From the NCBI RefSeq assembly GCF_016775475.1, contig NZ_JAEUXJ010000020.1, forward strand, positions 1-54,386: a stretch of DNA of 54,386 nt, in the 5' to 3' direction. The notes under the pieces are model-generated. The model had not been told where the DNA came from and ran no database searches. It saw only the letters and a list, made by a program, of their open reading frames with translations. How positions within the stretch are numbered: the stretch's first letter is position 1; each line of letters opens with the position of its first letter. The translations under genes were made by a program, and so were the position numbers. This DNA is from Belnapia mucosa. GTDB taxonomy: Bacteria > Pseudomonadota > Alphaproteobacteria > Acetobacterales > Acetobacteraceae. Shown here in pieces: positions 40,444-48,979 of the stretch.

Positions 40444-43046
40444 GCCGCGCCTTTCATGATCGTCTTTTCGAGTGCCTCAAAGTGCTGCGCCTCCACCGTT
40501 GCCAGCAGGGCGCGTAGCTCAGCGAGGCTCGCCGCCGCCGCGTCGATAAAAGCGCGACTGATCGACATAATCACCGGACCAGAGCCATCCGTATCCCTGA
40601 GCCCCGGCTGGTCAGTGTCGATCTGCGCGAACGGCCGCTGCGCAATGCGGCTAACCTCAATGGCACTTTTGACGACGAGGATGACGAACTGGGTATTCCA
40701 CATGAAATTTGCGGCACACAATGACATCTCGTCACCGTTGATCATATCGGCCGCGCAGCCATGACCAGCCCATTCGCTGTCGCCGTCGCGCAGACGAATC
40801 AGATTGCCCGGCCTAGCGCTTTTCGGCGATGTCGCATTCCAGGCTGCGGCGATGGCGAGCGCGACCGCGGTACCCCGCAGGATCACAGGCCATTTGCTCG
40901 GGCCCACGAGAATCTGTGCTACATCGCGATGATCATCGTCGTCGACCGCACAGATCATCAAGCGCAGGAAATGGTTCAGCAATGCCGCGTCGTCGGTGAA
41001 CGACGCATGCCAGATCGCCCAGGTCGACGCCATTTCCCTCCTAAGGTCCTGCGCGAACTTCACGTTGATCGGGCGGCCGGGATCGGCATTGCTAGCGAAG
41101 AATGGCTGGAGGTGTGCGTCTAACCGCTGGAGAAGCCAGCTATCGAGCGACCGGTGGATCCGACGCGAGAGAATATCGGGTGGCAGTGAAACCGGCCCTT
41201 GGGCAGCGCCCCCGGGGTTTCCGGCAATGATTTCCGGCATCGCCATGCCTTCGGCATGCGGCGATTCCAGGCTAAGCTCTCGGACAAGCTGGCCCCAAAT
41301 GCCAGGCGCGGCGTGGAGCCGGCAATTGCTGCTGTGGCAGGCAACCCGCAGCACGGCACCCGCAACTACACCAAGCGCCTCGGGACCATCCGGCAATATG
41401 ATCTCGAAAGGCTGTTGCTCGCTCCATGACCGGATGAGCTGTTCCGCCTGGATCGCGCCCGACCAGCGAATGTTAGGGCCTTCGCGCAACAGCTGCACCG
41501 ATATGGGAAGCTGGTTGGCCGCCAGTCGCTGCAGTCGCGGCGCGAGGACATTCGCACTGCGTGCCGCCTCCCTGAACAGAGAACGTGCCGGTCCTGACAA
41601 CTTCGGGACAAGCGTCGCCTCACCGTGTCGGGCGAGCCATTCTTTATGCGTCACATCAAAACTGGCTAGGTGTGGGGCAAAGGGTGCTCGCACCAAATCG
41701 CGCTGCGGACCGCGACGGATGATCACCGCGTCCGCCGCAACTGTCTCCCCGTCGCAGTCGAGCCAAAAGGGGGCGACGACCGGTGCGGGATTCGGCGCGT
41801 CGATCCGGGCGACGACACTGCAATGCAAGTGCCGGAAGGAGCGCTGGGCGTCGCCCGCACAAGCCTTGATCGTGAGATAGGCGGCAAGCCGGTTGAGCGT
41901 TGCCGTCGAGACGTCGAACAGCTCGGCATGCTGGGTTTGAAAGGTCAGCTGCACGCCGGGACGAAGCTGTTGCGATACAGCAGCAACTAGGCCGCTGTTG
42001 ACGAGAGGCTGTAGAAGCTTGGCGTCATAGGCCCCTATAAAATCGAAGCGGGCGCCCTTTGCATCCTCGGCGCGGGCGCACACATCGATTGCTGCAAGGA
42101 TCGGCTTCAACGCCGCAACGCCTGGATGTTCGGAGATTAGCCGGATCATGCCGGCATGATCGAAATCACGGGCTCCGGCGGCCACGAAATCGATCAGCCC
42201 GCCATCGCCCGCGCCGCTGACGAAGAACCGCGGAGTCGGGCGACCCGCGAACTCGGCAACCGGAACTCCTGCATCGGTCCAATAGCTGGCGCTCTGTATC
42301 GCCGGCACCGGTTCGCCTGGCTCGAGCCCAAACCCGACGGCGAGAAACACTACGTGAAATTGCTCGCGTAGCTCTGCGCCTGGGGATGGTGGCGGCGCAT
42401 TGAGATCGGTGATATCGAGCTGATAACCATCCGTTGTCCGTATCAGCGCCGTAACCTGATGGCGCAGACGTCGCTCCAGGCGCGGCGCGAGCCTGACTAC
42501 GATATCTTCGAATCCGAGCAGGACGTCGTCGCGGACGGCACGACACGTTCCCGATTCCCAGTCTAGGATCGGCAGGTCGGCGATGGGATCGGTCGTGTAG
42601 TGCGCCGGCCAATCATAGATATGAGGATCAAGCCGCCGACGATTAGTCGTCGATTGGAGGGGCAGAAGCGCATCGGCGGATTCGAACAAGACGACCTGCG
42701 ACCCGGTGACCAGCGCGGCAGCTGCGGCTGCGGTGACGCCGGCCGCCCCGCCGCCGACGACTGCGATTCTAGGATTGGCATGGAGATAGCCGAGTTCCTT
42801 GAGCGCGTGGATCAGTGACAGCGCCCTGACCTGCTGGGAATAGAAGGTGATGCGCCGGTCGAAACTGCCGATGACAAACAGGTTCGGGCGGTCGCGAACA
42901 GCCGCGCCATCAAGGATGTCCTGGGCGAGCAAAGCATCAGCCAATGACGGGTACTCCCGCAGTCGCTCGTGTTTGCCGTACCGGCACCATGGCTGTGGCG
43001 TGTGCTCCCGCTCGCATGTTCGACAAGCCGCTCCCCCTTCGGCCAC
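40440..43046 (-). CDS. Large FAD/NAD(P)-binding protein (ABC-3C effector candidate)
   Basis: This is an 868-residue protein. A short Cys/His cluster (C8, C11, C21, H26) opens it. The segment NPRIAVVGGGAAGVTAAAAA (92-111) has the Rossmann GGGAAG at 98-103 and E122 in VLFES, so it binds FAD or NAD(P). The following DPHIYDWPAHYTTDP and VVFLAVGFGLEPGEP segments fit the FAD-NAD(P)-binding oxidoreductase family. The last roughly 250 residues (from LPPDILSRRIHRSLDSWLL) are ordered and unrelated, as expected of the conserved C-terminal domain of an ABC-3C effector. It is the promoter-proximal gene of the operon. Confidence 0.68.
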   Translation of the reverse strand: MAEGGAACRTCEREHTPQPWCRYGKHERLREYPSLADALLAQDILDGAAVRDRPNLFVIGSFDRRITFYSQQVRALSLIHALKELGYLHANPRIAVVGGGAAGVTAAAAAALVTGSQVVLFESADALLPLQSTTNRRRLDPHIYDWPAHYTTDPIADLPILDWESGTCRAVRDDVLLGFEDIVVRLAPRLERRLRHQVTALIRTTDGYQLDITDLNAPPPSPGAELREQFHVVFLAVGFGLEPGEPVPAIQSASYWTDAGVPVAEFAGRPTPRFFVSGAGDGGLIDFVAAGARDFDHAGMIRLISEHPGVAALKPILAAIDVCARAEDAKGARFDFIGAYDAKLLQPLVNSGLVAAVSQQLRPGVQLTFQTQHAELFDVSTATLNRLAAYLTIKACAGDAQRSFRHLHCSVVARIDAPNPAPVVAPFWLDCDGETVAADAVIIRRGPQRDLVRAPFAPHLASFDVTHKEWLARHGEATLVPKLSGPARSLFREAARSANVLAPRLQRLAANQLPISVQLLREGPNIRWSGAIQAEQLIRSWSEQQPFEIILPDGPEALGVVAGAVLRVACHSSNCRLHAAPGIWGQLVRELSLESPHAEGMAMPEIIAGNPGGAAQGPVSLPPDILSRRIHRSLDSWLLQRLDAHLQPFFASNADPGRPINVKFAQDLRREMASTWAIWHASFTDDAALLNHFLRLMICAVDDDDHRDVAQILVGPSKWPVILRGTAVALAIAAAWNATSPKSARPGNLIRLRDGDSEWAGHGCAADMINGDEMSLCAANFMWNTQFVILVVKSAIEVSRIAQRPFAQIDTDQPGLRDTDGSGPVIMSISRAFIDAAAASLAELRALLATVEAQHFEALEKTIMKGAA

Positions 43047-43154
43047 GTCGCTGCGACAGCCGGCGCATTAGCTTATGGGTAGAAATTGAAGGTGTCGCAA
43101 TATTTTGATGCACTCTGCTAAGCCGATTTTTGCCAGGTTGCCTGCTCGCCACTC

Positions 43155-43438
43155 ACATTCAACGCCGAGCGGGAATACACGCCGGCCAGCGAGGCGAGAT
43201 AGGCGGCAACGGCGGCTGGTTCGGCCGGCAGCGGGGCGCAACCGGCGGCGCTGCACCAGCCTCAGAAATGCGCCCAGTCGGCGGCGTAAGTACGGAGCGT
43301 CTCGGGCGCGAGCGCCTGTCGGGCATAGGCCTGGGCCGAGGCGAGAGCCGCAACGCCGGCTGGGGCGAGGCCCCCGCCCTGCTCCACCGGCACCACGGCC
43401 GGCGGTCCGGCCTCTGCCGAGGTCACCGCCTCGTCCAA
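43155..43438 (-). pseudogene. Frameshifted N-terminal half of a tyrosine recombinase
   Basis: On the minus strand from about 43438 a frame reads LAPAGVAALASAQAYARQ then ALAPETLRTYAADWAHF and hits a stop at 43262-43264. In another frame the sequence continues WCSAAGCAPLPAEPAAVAAY then LASLAGVYSRSALN. This is the core-binding domain of a phage-integrase family recombinase split by one frameshift. Everything beyond about 43155, including the catalytic domain, is gone. It resembles the N-terminus of the intact recombinase at 18567. It lies about 70 bp from the inverted-repeat site at 43506-43540, mirroring the arrangement of the intact copy. Confidence 0.8.
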
Positions 43439-43505
43439 GCTCCTTGCCCCGACCCCCGCTCATGCCTGAAATCAGGCGGCTTTCCTCGATTGCGGCAGGC
43501 CTCTC

Positions 43506-43540
43506 CTCACTTGCGGTAAGGGGGTATTATCGCATGTGAG
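43506..43540 (+). repeat. Recombinase core-like site 1 (14-7-14 inverted repeat)
   Basis: CTCACTTGCGGTAA (43506-43519) and TTATCGCATGTGAG (43527-43540) are inverted repeats with 12 of 14 matching positions around the spacer GGGGGTA. The geometry fits a tyrosine-recombinase (Xer/dif-like) core. It lies just upstream of a decayed recombinase gene. Three related sites follow in the same orientation. Confidence 0.75.
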
Positions 43541-43615
43541 AAGCGCTGGCCTCAGCCCTCACCCATTGCACACGGTGGGCTGGTGCTGAGCACGACGGCA
43601 CTCGACATTTACAGC

Positions 43616-43897
43616 ATGAGCTCACCACAGAAGATCACGCCCGAGGAGCGCCGGCGCCGCACCGCAGATCAGCTGAAGACCATCCGGTTGCGGATGGCGA
43701 TTGGCCGCGAGCTGGATAATCGGGGCATCACGACCCCCGCTGGGATCGGCGCCGCCCTTGGGATGCCACCGGCCGAGGCAGCCTCCTTGCTGAACCGGAG
43801 GCAGTGGCGAGAGGGGGAAGTGGTGCTGCTCGAGGCCGTGGCGGCTCGGCTGGGAGTGCAGGTGCTGGAACCAGCAAGAGACGACTGGCCGGGCTAG
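43616..43897 (+). CDS. Small HTH protein
   Basis: This 93-residue protein reads KITPEERRRRTADQLKTIRL then NRGITTPAGIGAALGMPPAE then AASLLNRRQWREGEVVLLEA. It is an XRE-like HTH in which the recognition helix lies in the PPAEAASLLNRRQW segment. Such proteins are common on Acetobacteraceae plasmids. It is the only gene in the segment between sites 1 and 2, with a terminator at 43989. I chose the ATG at 43616 over 43583 because the ordered sequence starts there. Confidence 0.72.
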   Translation: MSSPQKITPEERRRRTADQLKTIRLRMAIGRELDNRGITTPAGIGAALGMPPAEAASLLNRRQWREGEVVLLEAVAARLGVQVLEPARDDWPG

Positions 43898-43988
43898 CCA
43901 GCGCCGCTGCTGGTGCGGAACGCTCGCAAACCAGTCCGCCGAGAGCGGCGTTGGAGAGGGGTGCATCAGATGTAGTCTCCTTAGCCTA

Positions 43989-44015
43989 AAAGGCCGCTCC
44001 CCCAGGGCGGCCTTT
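43989..44015 (+). terminator. Hairpin terminator after the small HTH gene
   Basis: AAAGGCCGC at 43989-43997 pairs with GCGGCCTTT at 44007-44015 around a 9-nt loop and is followed by CCTTTG. It lies 91 bp after the HTH gene stop. It resembles a Rho-independent terminator with a short T tract. Confidence 0.65.
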
Positions 44016-44042
44016 CCTTTGTCCCGAATCAAGTATCGCAGC

Positions 44043-44077
44043 CTCATCTGCGGCGAGCGGGCGCTATCGCAAGTGAG
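44043..44077 (+). repeat. Recombinase core-like site 2
   Basis: CTCATCTGCGGCGA (44043-44056), spacer GCGGGCG, and CTATCGCAAGTGAG (44064-44077) reproduce the 14-7-14 layout of site 1. The right arm is close to identical (12 of 14) and the left arm is more degenerate. It is in the same orientation as site 1 and about 540 bp downstream. Confidence 0.65.
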
Positions 44078-44387
44078 CTCACCCACTTTCAGCGGTATGA
44101 GAAGGAGTGGCATCAGAGCTGGTAAGGCCGAGTTGCCCCCGACGGCAGCCCGACGAGGCGGCCATATGCCCACTGCGCTGCGCGGCCACCGTAACCCCGC
44201 CCCGGCGCATCCCGATTACCATGCTCGGAAGCCTGGCATTGATTAGCGAGGTAACCCTGGGCAGCAGCGCTGGCCCAGGTCGCCGTGTAGAACCGCGGCT
44301 GGTGACGGTGCACCAGACCGCAGTTCCCACTTGCTGCCAAACCGCGAAGCTACTGTTTGGCCGGCTGAGCCTTACTGCTGCAGAGGT
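44078..44387. other. Non-coding stretch after site 2
   Basis: About 310 bp between site 2 and the stop of the CBM60-like gene. Short frames on both strands lack start signals or family similarity. No gene is called. Confidence 0.3.
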
Positions 44388-45674
44388 CTATATGAACCAC
44401 TGACCGGTCGCCTCGTAGTTCGCCAGCGCCTGGGCCGCCAGGGCATTCCAGTCCACCGGCTCCGATGCGGGCTGGTCGACCGGGGGGGGTTCAGGCGAGG
44501 TGTCTGGTGGGGAAGTCGGCAGATACGGGCCGCGCTCGACGAAATCGAAGCTCGCCGGGTCCGAGCTCTTGATGGCGGCGACGCTGTTCGGGTCGTTCAC
44601 CGTCAAGCCGTTGAAGGTGGCGCCATCGAGGTAGAGGTTGCGGTCGAGGCCCGATTCGGGCGCATAGAAGTCGTTGAGGAACGCAACCGACACCAGGTGG
44701 CTGCCGGCGCCCCAGTCGCCGAGGACGGTGACGGTGTCGCTTTGGCCGCTGCTGTGCAGGGCGCCAGCATTGAGAACGCCACCGATCTGCACGCCGTCCA
44801 CGCTCACCGTGTATTGGGCGTAAGCGGGCTGGACGGCGTCCTGGCTGATCTTCAGCACCAGGGCGTCATTGCCGCTACCGATCGTTGTGCTGGTCGGCTC
44901 GAATACGGGCAGGATGGGGCCACGCTCGACGAAGTCGAAGCTCACCGGATCCGAGCTCTTGATCGCGGCGACGCTGTTCGTGTCAGTGACCGCCAAGCCG
45001 TTGAAGGTCGCGCCATCAAGGTAGAGGTTGCGGTCGGCGTCAGGCGTGCCGCCCCACTCATCGTTCAGCAGGGTGACGGTGACCGCGTGCGGGCCGGCGC
45101 CCCAGTCGCCCTTGACCAGCACGGTGTCGCTTTGCCCGCCGACATGAAGCGCACTGGCCGTGAGCGGGCCGCCGATCTGCACCCCGTCCACGGTGATCGC
45201 ATACTGTGCGCTGACGCCCAGATAGGCATCCTGGCTGACCTTGAGGGCCAGGGTGTCAGAACCCTCGCCGATGGTGGTGGTCGTCGGCGGGTAGGTCGGC
45301 AGATAGGGGCCGCGCTCGACGAAGTCGAAGCTCACCGGGTCTGAGGTCTTGATGGCGGCGACGCTGTTCTCGTCGAGCACCGGAAGGCCGTTGAAGACGG
45401 CGCCGTCAAGGTAGAGGTTGCGGTCAGTGTCGGGCGTGCCGCCCCAGCCGTCGTTCAGCAGGGCGAGGGAGACCGTATGCGGACCCGCGCCCCAGTCGCC
45501 ATGGACGGTGACGGTGTCGCTCTCGCCGCTGGCATGGAGCGAGCTTGCGGTCAGCATATCGCCGTAGGCGACGCCGTCGACGGTGATGCTGTATTGCGCA
45601 TCGCCCTGCCAAGCGTCCTGGCTGATCTGCAACACAAGCTCGTCGTTACCGGTTCCAATAATAATACTAGCCAT
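44388..45674 (-). CDS. Triple-repeat CBM60-like carbohydrate-binding protein
   Basis: This 428-residue protein is built of three near-identical repeats of about 130 residues (1-134, 135-264, 265-395). Each has YSITVDGV..G..LTAS.LH.SGESDTV, GDWGAGPH.V and LLND...GTP..DRNLYLDGA. This is the pattern of calcium-dependent xylan-binding (CBM60-type) modules. No catalytic domain and no classical signal peptide are visible, so export would need a type I or other route. A proline-rich linker and a 20-residue tail (ALAAQALANYEATGQW) close the protein. It is the only gene between recombination-like sites 2 and 3. Confidence 0.8.
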   Translation of the reverse strand: MASIIIGTGNDELVLQISQDAWQGDAQYSITVDGVAYGDMLTASSLHASGESDTVTVHGDWGAGPHTVSLALLNDGWGGTPDTDRNLYLDGAVFNGLPVLDENSVAAIKTSDPVSFDFVERGPYLPTYPPTTTTIGEGSDTLALKVSQDAYLGVSAQYAITVDGVQIGGPLTASALHVGGQSDTVLVKGDWGAGPHAVTVTLLNDEWGGTPDADRNLYLDGATFNGLAVTDTNSVAAIKSSDPVSFDFVERGPILPVFEPTSTTIGSGNDALVLKISQDAVQPAYAQYTVSVDGVQIGGVLNAGALHSSGQSDTVTVLGDWGAGSHLVSVAFLNDFYAPESGLDRNLYLDGATFNGLTVNDPNSVAAIKSSDPASFDFVERGPYLPTSPPDTSPEPPPVDQPASEPVDWNALAAQALANYEATGQWFI

Positions 45675-46382
45675 TTATTTCCTCGCAACCTTAGCCGAAA
45701 TAGAGTTCTTCTTTGTTCGGCATATGGGAGTGCAAGGCTAAATGAATTTCATCGGTTGTCCAGGCGATGTCTCTTTTAAGGGAACGAATAACAAGACTGT
45801 CGCCGGAATGTGATGTAATTATTGTTACTGAAGTTCGCTGTCTAAGACATAGAGCGGTCATCATGGTTGCGGAACTCAACCCATGACTACTTATTTAGTG
45901 GTAGATTTCTGGAGCTATAGTTTGCGTTATGATTGGATAAAATCTGAAAGTCCGCCTGCTAAGATATTGTGATAAGTTGCTAATGGTTTGTGAGATGCGG
46001 GATTTATCGCATGTGTGGATGCCCCCTGCGGGTCAAGGCGGATCTGCAGCGTTGGCACCGAGAGCACGGGTGCGGTCATGTGTGCGGCCTCACATGGGGG
46101 GTCCCTCCATCAAGCAGGTTTAGCGGCTTCGGGTTGTGCCCGCGTTCCAAAATGGCCTGATAGCCCAAGGCGGAGCTCCCATCATGGCAGGTCTCCCCAC
46201 CAACCTCACATCCGGCAGGACCGAAAGTCCCAACCACGATCCCGCATCCGGGACGGAGGAGCTCCAGGGGGGCGGCACCACTCTTTGAAACGGCGTGGTC
46301 GCGCCTTGCCGCACAACGGCGACGCCCCCTTGGACTGGTCAGGCCAGGCGCGCTGGAGTGCAGCCCTGGCCGATCTTGTGTC
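45675..46382. other. AT-rich upstream region of the CBM60-like gene, with site 3
   Basis: This roughly 700-bp gap is conspicuously AT-rich from about 45680 to 46000, then GC-rich. The AT-rich part presumably carries the promoter of the CBM60-like gene. Site 3 lies at 45983-46017. The 46018-46382 part precedes the 3' end of an IS110 transposase gene and may contain one end of that element. No gene is supported. Confidence 0.4.
45983..46017 (+). repeat. Recombinase core-like site 3
   Basis: The conserved right arm TTATCGCATGTGTG (46004-46017) follows a GCGGGAT spacer. The left arm (45983-45996) is degenerate, with 6 of 14 positions matching. Orientation and spacer type agree with sites 1 and 2. 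Confidence 0.5.
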
Positions 46383-47549
46383 TCAGACGACTGGCTTGAG
46401 CGCAGCTCCCTCCGGGATGACGCCTTGCGTGGCGAGCCGCCACAGTGCGATCAGGAGCTTTCGCGCGAGCGCCACCACCATGACCTTGCGCTGGCGCCGC
46501 GCGGCGCCGCCGAGGCGGTCGCGGAACCAGCCGACAATCGCGCTGCCCGGCTGATAGCGTTGCCAGATCCAGGCGAGCTCCACCAGGGTGGTCCGGAGCC
46601 GGGCATTCCCGGACCTGCCAATCCCCTGCTCGCGTTCCGTGCCGCCGCTGCTGTAGGGGGTTGGGGAAAGACCGGCGTAGGCGCCAAGCGCCTTGCCGTT
46701 GGCAAATGGGCGCACGAAGGCCTCCCGTACCAGCAGCGTCGCGCTCTGCACGCCGATGCCACGCAGCTGTACGAGTTGCTGGATCATCCGCTCCGCATCC
46801 CCTGGTGCCGCCTCGTCGAGAACGGCATCACGCTGGCGCTCCAGTGTGGCGATCTGGGTCAGCACCAGCTCAAGGCGGTCAAGCATGCGCTCGATCCTGG
46901 CCCTTGCTTGTGACGGCAGCGGATCCCCCAGTGCGGTTCGCAGGCCCTCAAGTCGCTCACGGCGGTCTCGCCGCAGCGGATCGTAGCCCCGGGCGCCGAG
47001 CGTGGCGAGGATCGAGGCGATCCCGTTGGCGATCGCCACCCGCTCACCCAGGAGATCCTGTCGCTCGCGGACGCAACGTCGCGCGTCCTCGTCGGCTTCG
47101 GTTGGGATCGGCACCATGGAGCACACGCGCGGCTCTCCGCGCAGCCATGCCAGCAATGTCCGCAGCAGCAGTTCGGCATCGATCCCGTCGGACTTCGCAC
47201 GGCGCGCGCGGCGGTCGACCGGAACGCTGGACGGCTGGATGACGAAGGTGTCCACAGCGTGCTGCGCCAGCCATCGCGCGAGCCAGAAGCCCGAGTAGCC
47301 CGCCTCGTAAACCAGCACCACACGATCCACGTTCCTACCCGCTCTCGCCGCGCGGGCCCGGTAGATCTTGACTGCTTCCAACAATGCCTCTGCGGCCGGA
47401 GACAGCGTGCGCCGGAGCTTGCTTCCCTGCAGTCCAGGCACGTGTGCGGCAACCACCCAGCTCTTCTCGCTGACCTCCAGCGCGAGGATTAGGGTGCGGT
47501 CGAAGTCGGCCGCAGAATACGTGGGCTGTGGAACGGGCATCTGCGTCAT
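46383..47549 (-). CDS. IS110-family transposase (second, divergent type)
   Basis: This 388-residue IS110-family recombinase has the DEDD-type N-terminal domain: LILALEVSEKSWVV (Glu in place of the first Asp, as in this subgroup), VYEAGYSGFWLARWL, and RAKSDGIDAELLLR. The Tnp domain has LRGIGVQSATLLVREAF, LGAYAGLSPTPYSSGG and GRSGNARLRTTLVEL. Full length. It is a different subtype from the copies at 384 and 47815. A 265-bp non-coding region upstream (47550-47814) is where a bridge RNA would be encoded in IS110-branch elements. Confidence 0.92.
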   Translation of the reverse strand: MTQMPVPQPTYSAADFDRTLILALEVSEKSWVVAAHVPGLQGSKLRRTLSPAAEALLEAVKIYRARAARAGRNVDRVVLVYEAGYSGFWLARWLAQHAVDTFVIQPSSVPVDRRARRAKSDGIDAELLLRTLLAWLRGEPRVCSMVPIPTEADEDARRCVRERQDLLGERVAIANGIASILATLGARGYDPLRRDRRERLEGLRTALGDPLPSQARARIERMLDRLELVLTQIATLERQRDAVLDEAAPGDAERMIQQLVQLRGIGVQSATLLVREAFVRPFANGKALGAYAGLSPTPYSSGGTEREQGIGRSGNARLRTTLVELAWIWQRYQPGSAIVGWFRDRLGGAARRQRKVMVVALARKLLIALWRLATQGVIPEGAALKPVV

Positions 47550-47814
47550 CGGGGCGCTCCCTCTGGGTCCAGTGGCAGCAGCCTATCCGATCTCGCCGCT
47601 GCCTCACCCCCATAGGTTCTCTGATGCGGCCGGCCTGGCCGCGGGCCCTGATGAGCTGCGCGGAACGAGGGGGCATTCAAGTCAGCGCGCTCGGGTGGCG
47701 CCCTGCGATAAACGGCCTGTCTCGTCACCGGCTCACCGGTCTCTCGCTGTCATCGTCACGTCAGCACCTTGGCCCTCGCCGGGCGCGGCGCCCGGCGAGC
47801 TCGGACGCGGCCGC
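47550..47814 (-). other. Candidate bridge-RNA region of the IS110 element
   Basis: This 265-bp stretch directly upstream of the 46383-47549 transposase gene has no gene I can support. In IS110-branch elements the 5' non-coding end encodes the structured bridge RNA that guides target and donor choice. It has a CGCCGGGCGC/GCGCCCGGCG hairpin near 47774-47795 and other GC-rich stems. Part of it may belong to the end of the adjacent IS110 element. Confidence 0.35.
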
Positions 47815-48834
47815 TCAGGCGGCCGCGGTTGTGGTGTAGGTCCCGCCTCGGGCCAGCAAGGCCCAGGCGATGCGGGCCATCTTGTTGGCCAGCGCCACGG
47901 CCACGACCTTGAAAGGCCGTCGCGCCAGCAGGCGCGTGGTCCAGTCCGAGGCCTCCGGGTTGCGCCGGGCATAGCGCAGGCGGCTGGTGGCGCCGAGCAC
48001 CAGCAAGCGGCGCAACATGGAGTTGCCCTGCCGGGAGATCCGGCCCAGGCGCTCCTTGCCGCCGCTCGAGTGCGGCTTCGGGGTCAGGCCAAGCGAGGCC
48101 GCAAAGTGTCGCGCGGAGGCAAAGCCCTGCGGATCGGACACCATCGCGGCCAGGGCTGTCGCGCCGATCGCTCCGATGCCAGGGATGCTCGCCAGCCGCC
48201 GGGCCGTCTCGTCCTCACGGGCATGGCGGACCATGCGGCTGTCGAGCCGCTCGATGCGTTCCTGCAAGGCTTCAATCTGGGCTACCAACTCGCTCAATGC
48301 CTCGCGTGCCAGATGGGGCAGCCGGCTATCCTCGTCGCCGCGCACCACCGCGATCAGCTCGACCAGCTTGCGCCCCTGCGCCGCCACGATGCCGTATTCA
48401 GCGAGATGGGAGCGCAATGCGTTGATGGTCTGGGTCCGTTGGCGCACCAGCATGTCGCGGACTTTCAGTTCCACCAGGCTGGCCTGCTGCGCCTCGGTCT
48501 TGATCGGCACAAAGCGCATGGTCGGGCGCGTCACCGCCTCGCAGATCGCCTCGGCGTCCGCCGCGTCGGTCTTGCCGCGCTTAACGTAGGGTTTCACGTA
48601 AGCCGGCGGCATGAGCCGGACGGTGTGGCCGAGGCGGGTGAGCTCGCGCGCCCAGTGGTGCGCTCCCCCGCAGGCCTCCATGCCGACCAGCGCCGGCGGC
48701 AATGTCTCGAAAAAGTCCAGCAGCGCTGACCGGCGGAGCTTGCGCCGCAGCACGACCCCACCCGCCGCGTTGACCCCATGCACTTGGAAAACGCTCTTGG
48801 CCAGGTCGAGGCCAACCGTCGTAATCTCCTCCAT
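47815..48834 (-). CDS. IS110-family transposase (third copy)
   Basis: This 339-residue protein of the IS110 family contains TTVGLDLAKSVFQVHGV, MEACGGAHHWARELTRLG and KRGKTDAADAEAICEAV. The C-terminal domain shows IPGIGAIGATALAAMV, SLGLTPKPHSSGGKERLG and ISRQGNSMLRRLL. This is the commonest alphaproteobacterial IS110 subgroup. I chose the ATG at 48834, since MEEITTVGLD is the usual start. It stands head-to-tail with the previous transposase, giving a tandem pair of unrelated IS110 elements. Confidence 0.93.
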   Translation of the reverse strand: MEEITTVGLDLAKSVFQVHGVNAAGGVVLRRKLRRSALLDFFETLPPALVGMEACGGAHHWARELTRLGHTVRLMPPAYVKPYVKRGKTDAADAEAICEAVTRPTMRFVPIKTEAQQASLVELKVRDMLVRQRTQTINALRSHLAEYGIVAAQGRKLVELIAVVRGDEDSRLPHLAREALSELVAQIEALQERIERLDSRMVRHAREDETARRLASIPGIGAIGATALAAMVSDPQGFASARHFAASLGLTPKPHSSGGKERLGRISRQGNSMLRRLLVLGATSRLRYARRNPEASDWTTRLLARRPFKVVAVALANKMARIAWALLARGGTYTTTAAA

Positions 48835-48979
48835 GGATGCCTCCTCTCCCTCGTGGTCAGGCTCAGCACCAACCACGCTATGGCACCTCGATGCCGCGGA
48901 GCAGGGGGCATCCACCCCATCAGGTGAGCCGACTCCACCTCGTCAGAGTGCCTGCGATGGCCAGTACGGATCAGTCTCC

